Source: DATHNF01 sp035486285
GTDB lineage: Bacteria > Patescibacteriota > Saccharimonadia > Saccharimonadales > UBA4665
Assembly (NCBI GenBank): GCA_035486285.1
Contig: DATHNF010000030.1
Span: 1-23,139, forward strand
Length of the DNA stretch: 23,139 bases
Direction of reading: 5' to 3'
This document shows positions 12,086-20,027 of the stretch, one piece after another. The notes below the pieces were generated by a model. The model saw nothing but the letters and a program-made list of their open reading frames with translations. It did not search any database and was not told the DNA's origin. Positions within the stretch are counted from its first letter, which is position 1; every line of letters begins with the position of its first letter. A program made the translations under genes and the position numbers.

Positions 12086-13582
12086 CTATCGCCGGCGCCG
12101 GCGTAAACGAGGCGCGAACCGGAGACGGCGCCCGCCAGTCGCGGCATCAGCAGGCGTTTCGGCATCGTAAAAGAAATCGGGTTGTGAATACTGATCATAT
12201 GTCACCATTAAGGCACGTGACTCAACTGCTCGTAAGGTCTGTAGAGCCACGGAGACCAAGATAAGCACGCTGGTACCACCGATAGTAATATTGGTACTGA
12301 TGAAGACCTGGGCAATAACGGGCAAGATGGCCAGCAAGCCAAGACTGAGCGCGCCGAAGAATGTTAACCGGTTTACGATCTTGCTCAAGTACTTTTCGGT
12401 TTGTTCACCGCCACGGACGCCTTCGATGAAACCACCTTGCTTATGTAGGTTCTCAGCGATCTCCTGAGAGTTAAAGGTAATGCTGGTATAGAAGAAGGTG
12501 AAGACAAATACTAGCATAAAGTAGGTTATTGGATAGATGTAGGCCTTCCAGCCTTCGGTCGCAAAACTCTGGGCTGACGGCGTCTGGAACCATGTCGTCA
12601 AATTTGTGCCAATATGCGCCAAATGGGGGCTATGATTGCCGCTCAGCAGCTGCCCAACGAAGCTTGGCACGCTCAAGAACGCTACCGCGAAGATAATCGG
12701 CACCACCCCGGCCGTAATCAGTTTGACTGGCAGTATAGTGGTAATGCCACCATAAGTGCGGTTGCCTTGGACACGTTTAGCATAGTTAACGGTCAGGTTG
12801 CGAGCTGCCTCGTTCAGCATGACTACCAGCCAAGTCACCACCAGTACCGAGACTAAGATAACAAGGCTAACAATTAAGGCACCTTTATTGAGTGGTAAAG
12901 TGTGCCCGAACAACTTCCAGCGGCTGCCCTTATTGAGCACCGAGCCGACAATACTAGATAGGCTTGACGGCAAACGGCTCACAATGCCGACAGTAATAAT
13001 TAGCGAAATACCATTACCTACACTCTGCTCGGTCACTAATTCGCCGAGCCACATAAGCAGCATCGAGCCACCAGTTAGCGCGGATACCATTAGCACCCAC
13101 TGCATGGGCGACGTATGGGCAGTAATATCACCGATACCACCAATGGATTGGGCAGCTTGCCGAATAAGGAAAATCGAACCGATGGATTGGATAATGGCTA
13201 GTGGGAATGTCAGAATACGGGTGTACTGGTTGATCTTTTTCTGGCCAAACTCTCCTTCTTTGTGCAAGGCCTCGAGCTGTGGGATAGCTTTGGTCAACAG
13301 CTGCATGATAATCGAGGCGTTAATGTACGGCCCCATACCAGCAATCATAATCGAGAAGTTAGCCAAGGCACCGCCAGAAAGAACGTTAATAAAGCTCAGT
13401 AGCTGCGGCGTATTATTGGAGTTAAAGAGGTTTTGGAGAACCTGGTGCAATGTCTCCGGGTTGCTCAACGGCACTGGAATATGCGCCAAGATGCGGAAAA
13501 TCAGCAAGATACCAAGCACCGCTAGGATACGTCCCCGCATGTCCTTGTGGGTCAATGACCGCCCAATTATCTTCCAGTTCAC
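12086..13582 (-). CDS. secY: Preprotein translocase subunit SecY
   Basis: This 498-aa polytopic membrane protein is the core channel of the Sec translocon. The first membrane segment lies at about 18-36 (LAVLGILLIFRILAHIPVP) and is followed by the plug region with ALANFSIMIAGMGPYINASI. Later conserved parts include GNGISLIITVGIVSRLP and FTFFYTSITFNSQEIAENL. The usual SecY length is about 430; here both loops and tail are longer. The last 14 residues are almost all Arg (RRLRFAPRLRRRRR), unusual for SecY. The start is GTG (13582), giving MNWKIIGRSL; a GAGAGG lies 14 nt upstream, farther than usual. Confidence 0.95.
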   Translation of the reverse strand: MNWKIIGRSLTHKDMRGRILAVLGILLIFRILAHIPVPLSNPETLHQVLQNLFNSNNTPQLLSFINVLSGGALANFSIMIAGMGPYINASIIMQLLTKAIPQLEALHKEGEFGQKKINQYTRILTFPLAIIQSIGSIFLIRQAAQSIGGIGDITAHTSPMQWVLMVSALTGGSMLLMWLGELVTEQSVGNGISLIITVGIVSRLPSSLSSIVGSVLNKGSRWKLFGHTLPLNKGALIVSLVILVSVLVVTWLVVMLNEAARNLTVNYAKRVQGNRTYGGITTILPVKLITAGVVPIIFAVAFLSVPSFVGQLLSGNHSPHLAHIGTNLTTWFQTPSAQSFATEGWKAYIYPITYFMLVFVFTFFYTSITFNSQEIAENLHKQGGFIEGVRGGEQTEKYLSKIVNRLTFFGALSLGLLAILPVIAQVFISTNITIGGTSVLILVSVALQTLRAVESRALMVTYDQYSQPDFFYDAETPADAATGGRRLRFAPRLRRRRR

Positions 13583-13615
13583 GTGTTTTTAGTTAACCTC
13601 TCATCTACTGGTCAT

Positions 13616-13624
13616 ATTATCGCA
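13616..13624 (-). promoter_or_regulatory. Possible extended -10 promoter of secY
   Basis: TGCGATAAT on the minus strand fits TGnNATAAT and lies 34 nt before the secY GTG, in the 76-bp gap after the frameshifted ORF. No -35 box stands out. Tentative. Confidence 0.3.
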
Positions 13625-13658
13625 TAGCTGCACGGGGCTTGGCTAGCATTTCGCTGCT

Positions 13659-13965
13659 TTAGCGCGCCGACGCGTTTTCAAAGCTCGCAGAAATTTGATG
13701 ATTCGTAGCCAAGACTTCAATTACCTGCTGCGCAATTTCCTGGAGTTCAGCGTCGGATTTGTTAAGAAAAAGAAGCTCTGTTACATCAACAAAAAGACTG
13801 CGATTAAAATCTCTCTGGGTTGGTTTTGGAATTCTGCCGGGAGATTTACCGTAGGCAGCGACACAAGCATCTTGATATTGCTCAAGCGTGTCGAGCGGTG
13901 GCGCTATATCAAGATAATCCGCTGCGCCGTATCGTAAGCGTACGTTCGGCTTCTTGCGAAGACAT
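13659..13965 (-). pseudogene. Frameshifted small ORF between rplO and secY
   Basis: An ATG at 13965 lies one base after the rplO stop. Its frame runs 18 codons (MSSQEAERTLT...) to a TGA at 13911-13909. One frame over, a continuous 93-codon-class frame runs to the TAA at 13661-13659 and reads like a real protein: GAADYLDIAPPLDTLEQ, then AAYGKSPGRIPKPTQRDF, then ELQEIAQQVIEVLATNH. This second frame has no ATG, GTG or TTG of its own before a late TTG. Joining the two by a +1 shift gives about 101 aa. It may be a frameshift mutation, an assembly error, or programmed +1 frameshifting (the zero-frame stop context is TCT TGA). I do not recognise the protein. Confidence 0.55.
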
Positions 13966-13966
13966 G

Positions 13967-14449
13967 TTAGCGTTCTTGTTTGTCGGTTTTCTTGCTGGTC
14001 TTGGGGCGACCGAGGCGGGCGGTTTTCTCGAAGGTACCGCCAGCGGCTTGTATGGCCGTAACAGCGGACTCACTAGCCTTGGCTAGCTTAACAGTTACCT
14101 TCTTGGTCAAATCGCCTTTTGTGATTACTTTGACGGCAACGTAGGCGTTACTAATGAGGCCGGCGTCAGCTAGTACGGTAGCATCAACGGTCTTGCCGGC
14201 AAATTGCTCGAGCTGGCCAGTGTAAACCGTTTCGGGTGGTGTACGGTGGCTGCGAAAGCCGGGTAGCTTAGGAAGTTGCTGCATCAAGGGATTGGTGCCG
14301 CCTGCGAAACCGGGCTTGCTGCTGGAACCAGTACGGGCGCCCTGGCCCTTAGTGCCGCGGCCAGCAGTCTTGCCCTGGCCCGCCGAGATACCGCGCCCAA
14401 CACGCTTGGCTGATTTTTGCTTGGTGGTTTGTAATTCGTGATATTTCAT
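13967..14449 (-). CDS. rplO: 50S ribosomal protein L15 (uL15)
   Basis: This 160-aa protein has the L15 N-terminal Gly/Arg-rich block (KRVGRGISAGQGKTAGRGTK, then GQGARTG) and FAGGTNPLMQQLPKLPGF. Its C-terminal domain ends in a short basic tail (TSKKTDKQER). It follows rpsE after 18 bp. Normally rpmD (L30) would lie between them, and that gene is absent here. Confidence 0.98.
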   Translation of the reverse strand: MKYHELQTTKQKSAKRVGRGISAGQGKTAGRGTKGQGARTGSSSKPGFAGGTNPLMQQLPKLPGFRSHRTPPETVYTGQLEQFAGKTVDATVLADAGLISNAYVAVKVITKGDLTKKVTVKLAKASESAVTAIQAAGGTFEKTARLGRPKTSKKTDKQER

Positions 14450-14467
14450 AGTCGTTAGTTCCTGCTC

Positions 14468-15094
14468 CTAAGCCTTGGCTTTTGTGGCTTTAGTACTGGC
14501 CGGTTTGGCTTTCACGGCTTTTTTAGCGACGGCGGGTTTCTTAGCTTCAGCTGATTCTTTTGTGGCGGTTGGCTTCTTGCTAGAGCGGGCACTGGCGGTT
14601 ACCCACTTATTGGCAGGAACGAGGCTCTGTAGAGCAGCGATAGTGGCATAGGCCGTGTTGGTCTTATTGCTTGAGCCAAGTGATTTGCTCAACGCGTTTT
14701 TGACACCGGCTACTTCTAGGACGCTGCGGACCACACCACCGGCGATCAAACCGGTACCGGCGCTAGCTGGCTTCAACAATATATGAGCTCCGGAAACCTT
14801 AGCTTCAGTCTCGTGTGGCAGTGTGCCTTTGTAGAGTGAAACGTCAATGAAGTGCTTCTTGGCGACTTCTGTAGCTTTGGTGACGGCTGCGGTGACATCT
14901 GCGCCCTTGGCAGAGCCGATACCGACTTTGTGCTTGCGATCACCGACCACTACTAAAGCCCGGAAGCGGAAGCGACGGCCGCCTTTGACTACGCGAGCCA
15001 CGCGGTCGATGTGCAGTGTGCGTTCATCAAACTGCTTTTCTTCAGGCTGAATCTCCGGACGGCGATTGCGCCGTTGTTGCGTTGCTTCTGCCAT
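14468..15094 (-). CDS. rpsE: 30S ribosomal protein S5 (uS5)
   Basis: This 208-aa protein has the S5 double-stranded RNA-binding domain (RVARVVKGGRRFRFRALVVV), GIGSAKGADVTAAVTKA, and the C-terminal block PASAGTGLIAGGVVRSVLEV. A Lys/Ala-rich tail of about 45 residues follows (from about 160). A longer in-frame start at 15127 overlaps rplR and has no ribosome-binding site, whereas ATG 15094 has GGAG 7 nt upstream and follows the rplR stop by one base. Confidence 0.97.
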   Translation of the reverse strand: MAEATQQRRNRRPEIQPEEKQFDERTLHIDRVARVVKGGRRFRFRALVVVGDRKHKVGIGSAKGADVTAAVTKATEVAKKHFIDVSLYKGTLPHETEAKVSGAHILLKPASAGTGLIAGGVVRSVLEVAGVKNALSKSLGSSNKTNTAYATIAALQSLVPANKWVTASARSSKKPTATKESAEAKKPAVAKKAVKAKPASTKATKAKA

Positions 15095-15095
15095 G

Positions 15096-15455
15096 CTAGA
15101 ACTCCAATCCTGCTTTACGGGCGGCATCGGCCAAGGCGGCTACGCGCCCATGGTACAATTTACCGCCGCGGTCGAATACTACGGCTTTAATTTTGGCGGT
15201 CTTGGCCTGCGCGGCGATCTCGGTACCAACCCAAGCTGCCTTCTCGGTCATTGTGCCTTTTAGGGATTTCTGGCCAGCCGTAGTGACATAGCCAAGGGTT
15301 TTATGCGAGGTGTCGTCGATTAGCTGGGCAGTTATATGCAGATTACTAATGTAGACACTCAACCGCGGACGCGCGGCAGTGCCACTAACGACGCTGCGAA
15401 TCCGGCCTTTACGCAAGGCTCGTTTATCTGCTTTGTGGACTAGTTGTTTACTCAT
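15096..15455 (-). CDS. rplR: 50S ribosomal protein L18 (uL18)
   Basis: At 119 aa it is the normal length. It contains RPRLSVYISNLHITAQLID, VGTEIAAQAKTAKIKAVVFD and the C-terminal LYHGRVAALADAARKAGLEF, all standard for L18. L18 binds 5S rRNA together with L5. It sits two bases after rplF and one base before rpsE. Confidence 0.98.
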   Translation of the reverse strand: MSKQLVHKADKRALRKGRIRSVVSGTAARPRLSVYISNLHITAQLIDDTSHKTLGYVTTAGQKSLKGTMTEKAAWVGTEIAAQAKTAKIKAVVFDRGGKLYHGRVAALADAARKAGLEF

Positions 15456-15457
15456 AG

Positions 15458-15997
15458 TTATTTGTCCTTACCGCTCTTACCGCTCTTACGGATAATGCGC
15501 TCGCCTTCGTACTTAATACCCTTGCCCTTGTATGGTTCAGGCTTCTTGAGAGCGCGAATTTCGGCGGCAGCTTGGCCGACTTGCTGCTTGCTAATACCGC
15601 TGACAGTAATCGTGTTTTGCTCGACAGCAGTAGTAATACCAGCCGGCACCTTGTAAATTACGTCATGCGAGAAGCCAAGATTTAGTTTGAGGTCAGTACC
15701 TTGTTGGGCAACACGATAGCCAACACCGTTAATCTCCAGTTTCTTACTAAAGCCTTGACTAACACCCTGTACCATATTGTTGAGCAAAGCACGCATCAGC
15801 CCGTGCTTGGCACGAATCTTAGGCTCGTCGTTAGCCCGGCCAACAATAAGCTCTTCGCCTTCCTGTTTGACCGTAATGTCCGGCATGGTGAACTGCTTGA
15901 GCGTTCCCTTGCTCCCGGCTACGGTAACCTCGGAATCGTCGACAGTAATTGTCACACCGCTCGGAATGGCGATCGGCAGTTTTCCTACTCGACTCAT
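15458..15997 (-). CDS. rplF: 50S ribosomal protein L6 (uL6)
   Basis: At 179 aa it is the normal length. It starts MSRVGKLPIAIPSGVTITV and has the two-fold repeated L6 architecture with GVSQGFSKKLEINGVGYRV in the middle and the 23S-binding block LKKPEPYKGKGIKYEGE near the end. L6 lies near the sarcin-ricin loop and elongation-factor site. It is separated from rpsH by 18 bp. Confidence 0.98.
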   Translation of the reverse strand: MSRVGKLPIAIPSGVTITVDDSEVTVAGSKGTLKQFTMPDITVKQEGEELIVGRANDEPKIRAKHGLMRALLNNMVQGVSQGFSKKLEINGVGYRVAQQGTDLKLNLGFSHDVIYKVPAGITTAVEQNTITVSGISKQQVGQAAAEIRALKKPEPYKGKGIKYEGERIIRKSGKSGKDK

Positions 15998-16015
15998 AAT
16001 CTTATCCTTTTATCC

Positions 16016-16417
16016 TTAATAAACTTTACAAATTAATTCACCGCCAACACGCTCGGTCTTGGCGCGATCGCCAGTCATCAGTCCCTTGCTGGTAGAAACG
16101 ATAACTACTCCACGGCCGCGTTTGACCACTGGAATCTCCCGGGCATTGACATAATATCGACGCCCTGGCTTACTCAAACGGACAATCTCGGTAATACGGG
16201 CGTTGGCACTCTCGTCGTTAATCTTGACTGTCAGCGTTTTGCCGACAGGCGCATCGCTCACTGAAACGCCATCGATGAAGTTACTCTCTTTTAGCAAACG
16301 GGCAACAGACTCCTTAATGTTGGAGTGCGGCAGGCTAACCTCGTTCTTGCGTACGGCAATAGCGTTACGGATGCGGGTTAGCATGTCTGAGATGGGGTCG
16401 GTGGTTGTTTTACTCAT
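16016..16417 (-). CDS. rpsH: 30S ribosomal protein S8 (uS8)
   Basis: This 133-aa protein opens with DPISDMLTRIRNAIAVRK and has the C-terminal RNA-binding block AREIPVVKRGRGVVIVSTSKG, followed by GLMTGDRAK, as in other S8 proteins. S8 is a primary 16S rRNA binder of the platform, and in E. coli it represses the spc operon. The final residues (GGELICKVY) are typical. Confidence 0.98.
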   Translation of the reverse strand: MSKTTTDPISDMLTRIRNAIAVRKNEVSLPHSNIKESVARLLKESNFIDGVSVSDAPVGKTLTVKINDESANARITEIVRLSKPGRRYYVNAREIPVVKRGRGVVIVSTSKGLMTGDRAKTERVGGELICKVY

Positions 16418-16426
16418 ATATTTCTC

Positions 16427-16696
16427 CTACCAGCTCGACTTCGTTACGCCTGGGATCTCGCCCTTGCTGGCATGTTCACGGAAACTAATACGGCTCAGCC
16501 CAAACTGACGCATATAAGCTCTAGGGCGGCCAGTTTCGATACAACGATTAGTACGGCGAGTCGGTGACGAGTTGCGGGGTAGCTTGGCCAAACCTTCTTG
16601 GTCGCCGAGCTCCTTTAACTCTTTGCGCTTGGCGGCATATTGCCCAATCATCTTGAGGCGCTTCGCGTCGCGGGCAATAATTGATTTCTTAGCCAT
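16427..16696 (-). CDS. rpsN: 30S ribosomal protein S14 (uS14), long zinc-free form
   Basis: This 89-aa protein begins MAKKSIIARDAKRLKMI and contains PRNSSPTRRTNRCIETGRPR and GLSRISFREHASKGEIPGV. It is the approximately 89-100 aa C-minus type: the CxxC...CxxC zinc ribbon of short S14 is missing and only one Cys remains. With the C-minus S4 and L36 in this operon, it suggests a set of ribosomal proteins with low zinc demand. It joins rplE by TAATG. Confidence 0.97.
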   Translation of the reverse strand: MAKKSIIARDAKRLKMIGQYAAKRKELKELGDQEGLAKLPRNSSPTRRTNRCIETGRPRAYMRQFGLSRISFREHASKGEIPGVTKSSW

Positions 16697-17295
16697 TACT
16701 TGTCCTCCTTCTCGAAGGGCATGCCGAACTTCTCAAGTAGGGCACGGGCATGCTCCCGTTCTTTAACGTTAATGACGAATACGACTTGCAGGCCATGGGC
16801 CGTGGTAGTTTCTTCGAATGGCAACTCTGGGAAAACAGACTGGTCGGTAAAACCAATAGCGTAGTTACCTTGCTGGTCAAACGCCCTGGCACTGACACCG
16901 TGGAAGTCTCGCAAACGCGGCAGGACAACATTAACCAGCCGGTCCATGAACTCGTACATACGCTCACCGCGCAGCGTAACTTTAAGACCAACCTTATTGC
17001 CCTCGCGCAGCTTGAAGCCAGCGATGGAATTCTTGGCAATGGTCTCGACGGGCTGTTGACCGGTGATTTTGCGCAAGGTGTTGGTGGCGACTTCTAGAAT
17101 CTTTTTGTCATCCTTGGCCTTGCCAAGACCGACGTTAACGACAATCTTCTCAAGTTTTGGCACTTGGTGGAGATTCTTGAGTCCTAGCTCTTGCTGCAGC
17201 TCCTTGACGAGCGTTGTGTTGTATTGGACGCGAAGACGGGCGCCAGTACCAGCTTGTTTAACAGGTTTGGTGGCAGTAGTAGTCGTGGTAGCCAT
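16696..17295 (-). CDS. rplE: 50S ribosomal protein L5 (uL5)
   Basis: This 199-aa protein contains PKLEKIVVNVGLGKAKDD, SIAGFKLREGNKVGLKVTLRG and RDFHGVSARAFDQQGNYAIG, the L5 landmarks. L5 contacts 5S rRNA and P-site tRNA. It is about 20 residues longer than usual because of a Thr-rich N-terminal extension (MATTTTTATKPVKQAG). Both ends overlap the neighbouring genes by a single base. Confidence 0.98.
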   Translation of the reverse strand: MATTTTTATKPVKQAGTGARLRVQYNTTLVKELQQELGLKNLHQVPKLEKIVVNVGLGKAKDDKKILEVATNTLRKITGQQPVETIAKNSIAGFKLREGNKVGLKVTLRGERMYEFMDRLVNVVLPRLRDFHGVSARAFDQQGNYAIGFTDQSVFPELPFEETTTAHGLQVVFVINVKEREHARALLEKFGMPFEKEDK

Positions 17296-17648
17296 TACTT
17301 AATCTCCTTGCCGCTCGACTTGTAAACGCGGGTCTTGGCACCCTCTTTGTCAATTTGATAGCCAATGCGGGTGGCTTTCTTACTGGTCGGGTCAATAATA
17401 CTGACCTTGCTAACCCAAATCGGCTTGGTTAGTTCAACAATCGCTCCCTGAGGATACTGCTGGTTAGGCTTGACGTGCTTCTTAACTATGTTGACACCAT
17501 CAACAGTTACCTTGTTCTCGCGCGGGTGGGTAGCGGTAATCTTGCCAGTCTGGCCTTTGTATTTGCCGGCGCGCACAACAACGGTATCGCCCTTCTTGAG
17601 ACGAATTTTGAAAACCTGGTTTTTTGGTGCCTGCTTCTTAACTTTCAT
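17295..17648 (-). CDS. rplX: 50S ribosomal protein L24 (uL24)
   Basis: This 117-aa protein carries the KOW motif KKGDTVVVRAGKYKGQTGKI (about 18-37) and the following NIVKKHVKPNQQYPQGAIVE, both diagnostic for L24. L24 initiates 50S assembly and later lies by the exit tunnel. It is coupled to rplN and rplE by TAATG overlaps. Confidence 0.98.
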   Translation of the reverse strand: MKVKKQAPKNQVFKIRLKKGDTVVVRAGKYKGQTGKITATHPRENKVTVDGVNIVKKHVKPNQQYPQGAIVELTKPIWVSKVSIIDPTSKKATRIGYQIDKEGAKTRVYKSSGKEIK

Positions 17649-18016
17649 TACAGAACCTCCGGCGCGAGCGAAACGATCTTAGCATAACCCCGGTCACGTA
17701 GCTCGCGTGGTACCGGGCCGAAAATACGGGTGGCTTGTGGCTGCTTATCTTCGCCAATAATGACGGCAGCATTGTCATCGAACTTAATAGTCGAACCATC
17801 GCCGCGACGAATCTGGTTGCGAGTACGCACTACGACAGCCCGGACAACAGACTTCTTCTTGACGGTGCCGTTCGGTGCAGCCTGCTTCACGGTAGCAACA
17901 ATGGTGTCGCCAACCCCGGCATAACGGCGGCGGCTGCCCCCAAGTACGCGGATGCATAGGATCTCTTTAGCGCCGCTGTTGTCGCAGACAGTTAAACGGG
18001 ATTCTTGCTGAATCAT
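17648..18016 (-). CDS. rplN: 50S ribosomal protein L14 (uL14)
   Basis: This is a 122-aa protein, exactly the usual length and strongly conserved: MIQQESRLTVCDNSGAKEIL at the start, KKKSVVRAVVVRTRNQIRR in the middle, and RIFGPVPRELRDRGYAKIVS near the end. L14 forms an intersubunit bridge. Its ATG overlaps the rpsQ stop by 4 bases. Confidence 0.99.
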   Translation of the reverse strand: MIQQESRLTVCDNSGAKEILCIRVLGGSRRRYAGVGDTIVATVKQAAPNGTVKKKSVVRAVVVRTRNQIRRGDGSTIKFDDNAAVIIGEDKQPQATRIFGPVPRELRDRGYAKIVSLAPEVL

Positions 18017-18348
18017 GCCTGTTCTACCTCTTCGTCTTCTTTGACGGGCTTAGCTGGCTTCTTACCAGTATCTTCGGAGGTAGCAGCTGCCAGTGTATCC
18101 TCGCGCAAAGCTGGCTTCTCAAGAATTTCGCTCAGCGCGAAGCGTTTGCGGGCGCTGATTGGACGGGTTTCCACGATGACGACCTTGTCGCCGGGCTGGG
18201 CTTCATTCTTCTCGTCATGAGCCATGAACTTCTTGTTGACCGTGTATTGCTTGCGGTATAAAGGATGCGTTTTGCGGGTATGAACCGTCACTACGATAGT
18301 CTTATCGGTCTTATTCGAGGATACGATACCTACAATTGTTTTAGCCAT
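18013..18348 (-). CDS. rpsQ: 30S ribosomal protein S17 (uS17)
   Basis: The first 80 residues are a normal S17 OB-fold protein, with GIVSSNKTDKTIVVTVHTRK, THPLYRKQYTVNKKFMAHDE and GDKVVIVETRPISARKRF. A C-terminal extension of about 30 residues follows, mixing Ala, Thr, Lys, Pro and then a strongly acidic end (KEDEEVEQA). This makes it 111 aa instead of about 85. The extension is probably disordered. Confidence 0.97.
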   Translation of the reverse strand: MAKTIVGIVSSNKTDKTIVVTVHTRKTHPLYRKQYTVNKKFMAHDEKNEAQPGDKVVIVETRPISARKRFALSEILEKPALREDTLAAATSEDTGKKPAKPVKEDEEVEQA

Positions 18349-18548
18349 TACTTGGTCTCCTTGACTAGGGCTTCGCTGAGAACGGTCAGTACGCGGGCCA
18401 GGTCTTTACGTTTGGCACGGATGGTACGGACGTTTTGAATCTCGCCCATGTGTACGCGCCGCTTTAATTCAGTGATTTCCTCACGAAGCGTGGTGCTCTG
18501 GGTAGTCAGCTCGGCTGTTGATAGTTTACGGATTTCAGCGACTTTCAT
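18348..18548 (-). CDS. rpmC: 50S ribosomal protein L29 (uL29)
   Basis: This 66-aa all-helical protein has the L29 pattern: KVAEIRKLSTAELTTQSTTL, EEITELKRRVHMGEIQNV and the final RAKRKDLARVLTVLSE. It is located at the exit tunnel rim, near where targeting factors dock. It starts 3 bases after rplP and ends in a TAATG overlap with rpsQ. Confidence 0.97.
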   Translation of the reverse strand: MKVAEIRKLSTAELTTQSTTLREEITELKRRVHMGEIQNVRTIRAKRKDLARVLTVLSEALVKETK

Positions 18549-18551
18549 AGT

Positions 18552-18965
18552 CTACGCCTCCTCCCGAACCAGGAACTTAGTCTTTACGGGCAGTTTGTGG
18601 GCAGCCAGACGCATTGCTTCACGAGCCGTCTCTTCGTTAACGCCCTGCATTTCGAACAAAATAGTGCCAGGGCGGACCTTGGCTACGAAGAATTCAGGGT
18701 TACCCTTGCCACTGCCCATCTTAACGTCTTGTGGTTTGCGGGTCACAGGAATATGCGGGAAGATACGGATCCAAATCTTGCCGCCGCGCTTAATATAACG
18801 TGTCATAGCCTGGCGGGCAGCTTCAATCTGGCGGGCAGTAATCCGCTCTTGGCCCTGAGCTTGCAGCGCGTAATCACCGAAGGCGATGTAATGGCCACTG
18901 GTGGCCACGCCACGAATCCGGCCTTTGCGCACCTTACGGTGCTTTTGGCGGTTGGGCATCAACAT
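18552..18965 (-). CDS. rplP: 50S ribosomal protein L16 (uL16)
   Basis: At 137 aa it is the normal length. It starts MLMPNRQKHRKVRKGRIRGV and contains ITARQIEAARQAMTRYIKRG and GKGNPEFFVAKVRPGTILFE, the L16 signatures. L16 is a late-assembly protein that helps to form the A-site tRNA pocket. It is separated from rpsC by 34 bp that carry a purine-rich ribosome-binding site. Confidence 0.98.
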   Translation of the reverse strand: MLMPNRQKHRKVRKGRIRGVATSGHYIAFGDYALQAQGQERITARQIEAARQAMTRYIKRGGKIWIRIFPHIPVTRKPQDVKMGSGKGNPEFFVAKVRPGTILFEMQGVNEETAREAMRLAAHKLPVKTKFLVREEA

Positions 18966-18999
18966 GATAGACCCCCCTCAACTGCTAAGGTTAGGCGTT

Positions 19000-19632
19000 T
19001 CATGACGGGGCTTCTCCCTTGTAGATCCACACTTTGACGCCGATAATACCGGCAACAGTTTGAGCATTAACTTGGGCGTAATCAATGTCAGCACGCAGAG
19101 TGTGCAGCGGTACGGAACCGGCAACTTCTTTCTCGCGCCGCGACATTTCAGCACCATTGAGCCGGCCAGCAACCTCGATACGAACGCCTTGAGCGCCAGC
19201 TCGCATAGTGGCAGCAGCCGTTGACTTGATAGCCCGGCGGAAGCTCATGCGGCGCTCCAGTTGATGGGCGATGTTCTCGGCGACTAGCTTGGCGTAGAGG
19301 TCGGGTTTCTTGACTTCTTCGATGTTGACACGGGTTGGGATGCCGTAGATTTTCTCGATAGTCGTCTTCAACTCAGCAGCACTGGCGCCGCCACGACCGA
19401 TAACCACACCAGCTTTGGCGGTAGCAATCGTTACCGTTACCAAGTTTGGCGTACGGGTAATTTCAACCTTATTAATAGCAGCCCGACTGCCGAGCTTCTT
19501 GGCAATCATACGGCGCACTTCCAGGTCATCCTGTAAGAACTTAGCGTAATCGCGCTTGTTAACAAACCACTTACTGCGCCAATCTTTGTTGACCTGGAGA
19601 CGCATACTAATTGGATTAACTTTTTGGCCCAT
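19000..19632 (-). CDS. rpsC: 30S ribosomal protein S3 (uS3)
   Basis: This 210-aa protein has MGQKVNPISMRLQVNKDW at the start, a KH domain whose GxxG loop is in AGVVIGRGGASAAELKTTIE, and a C-terminal domain with RRAIKSTAAATMRAGAQGVR. It forms part of the mRNA entry channel. It joins rplV by TAATG. Length and domain order are standard. Confidence 0.98.
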   Translation of the reverse strand: MGQKVNPISMRLQVNKDWRSKWFVNKRDYAKFLQDDLEVRRMIAKKLGSRAAINKVEITRTPNLVTVTIATAKAGVVIGRGGASAAELKTTIEKIYGIPTRVNIEEVKKPDLYAKLVAENIAHQLERRMSFRRAIKSTAAATMRAGAQGVRIEVAGRLNGAEMSRREKEVAGSVPLHTLRADIDYAQVNAQTVAGIIGVKVWIYKGEAPS

Positions 19633-20018
19633 TACTTCTTCTCCTCGGTCTTAGTGGCGGCTTTAGCCGGTTTCTTAACTTCGCGGGCTTCACCGTCTAC
19701 TACTACGCGGATATGCGAGGTCTTGCGCTGGAATGGCAGGGCACGGCCGTGCGAAGCTGGGCGGTAGCGCTTGAGGCGGGGGCCAGGTGTGACGCTGATT
19801 TCGGTAATCTGCAGGGTAGCGGGCTTATAGCCATGGTTATGGTCGGCGTTGGCCTTGGCGCTCTCGATGGCTTTACGAACGGGTATAGCCGAGCGGCGCG
19901 GCACATGGCTCAGAATGGTCAGTGCGTCTTCGACACTGCGACCACGCACGAGAGCAGCCACCACGGCGACTTTGCGTGGGCTCATTTGAACTCCTTTGGC
20001 GACTGCTTTAACTGCCAT
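19632..20018 (-). CDS. rplV: 50S ribosomal protein L22 (uL22)
   Basis: This 128-aa protein has MSPRKVAVVAALVRGRSVED, AIPVRKAIESAKANADHNHG and the beta-hairpin end GPRLKRYRPASHGRALPFQR followed by KTSHI. In the family this hairpin reaches into the peptide exit tunnel. A short Lys/Ala tail (KKPAKAATKTEEKK) makes it longer than the usual 110. Confidence 0.98.
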   Translation of the reverse strand: MAVKAVAKGVQMSPRKVAVVAALVRGRSVEDALTILSHVPRRSAIPVRKAIESAKANADHNHGYKPATLQITEISVTPGPRLKRYRPASHGRALPFQRKTSHIRVVVDGEAREVKKPAKAATKTEEKK

Positions 20019-20027
20019 AATTATTCC

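Noticed and set aside
13909..13911. TGA recoded as Gly (code 25, as in Absconditabacteria and Gracilibacteria)
   Set aside because: Reading through this TGA in the zero frame gives no protein-like sequence and soon meets further stops. trpS, holB and S-protein genes here use TGA as a normal stop (for example at 20297).
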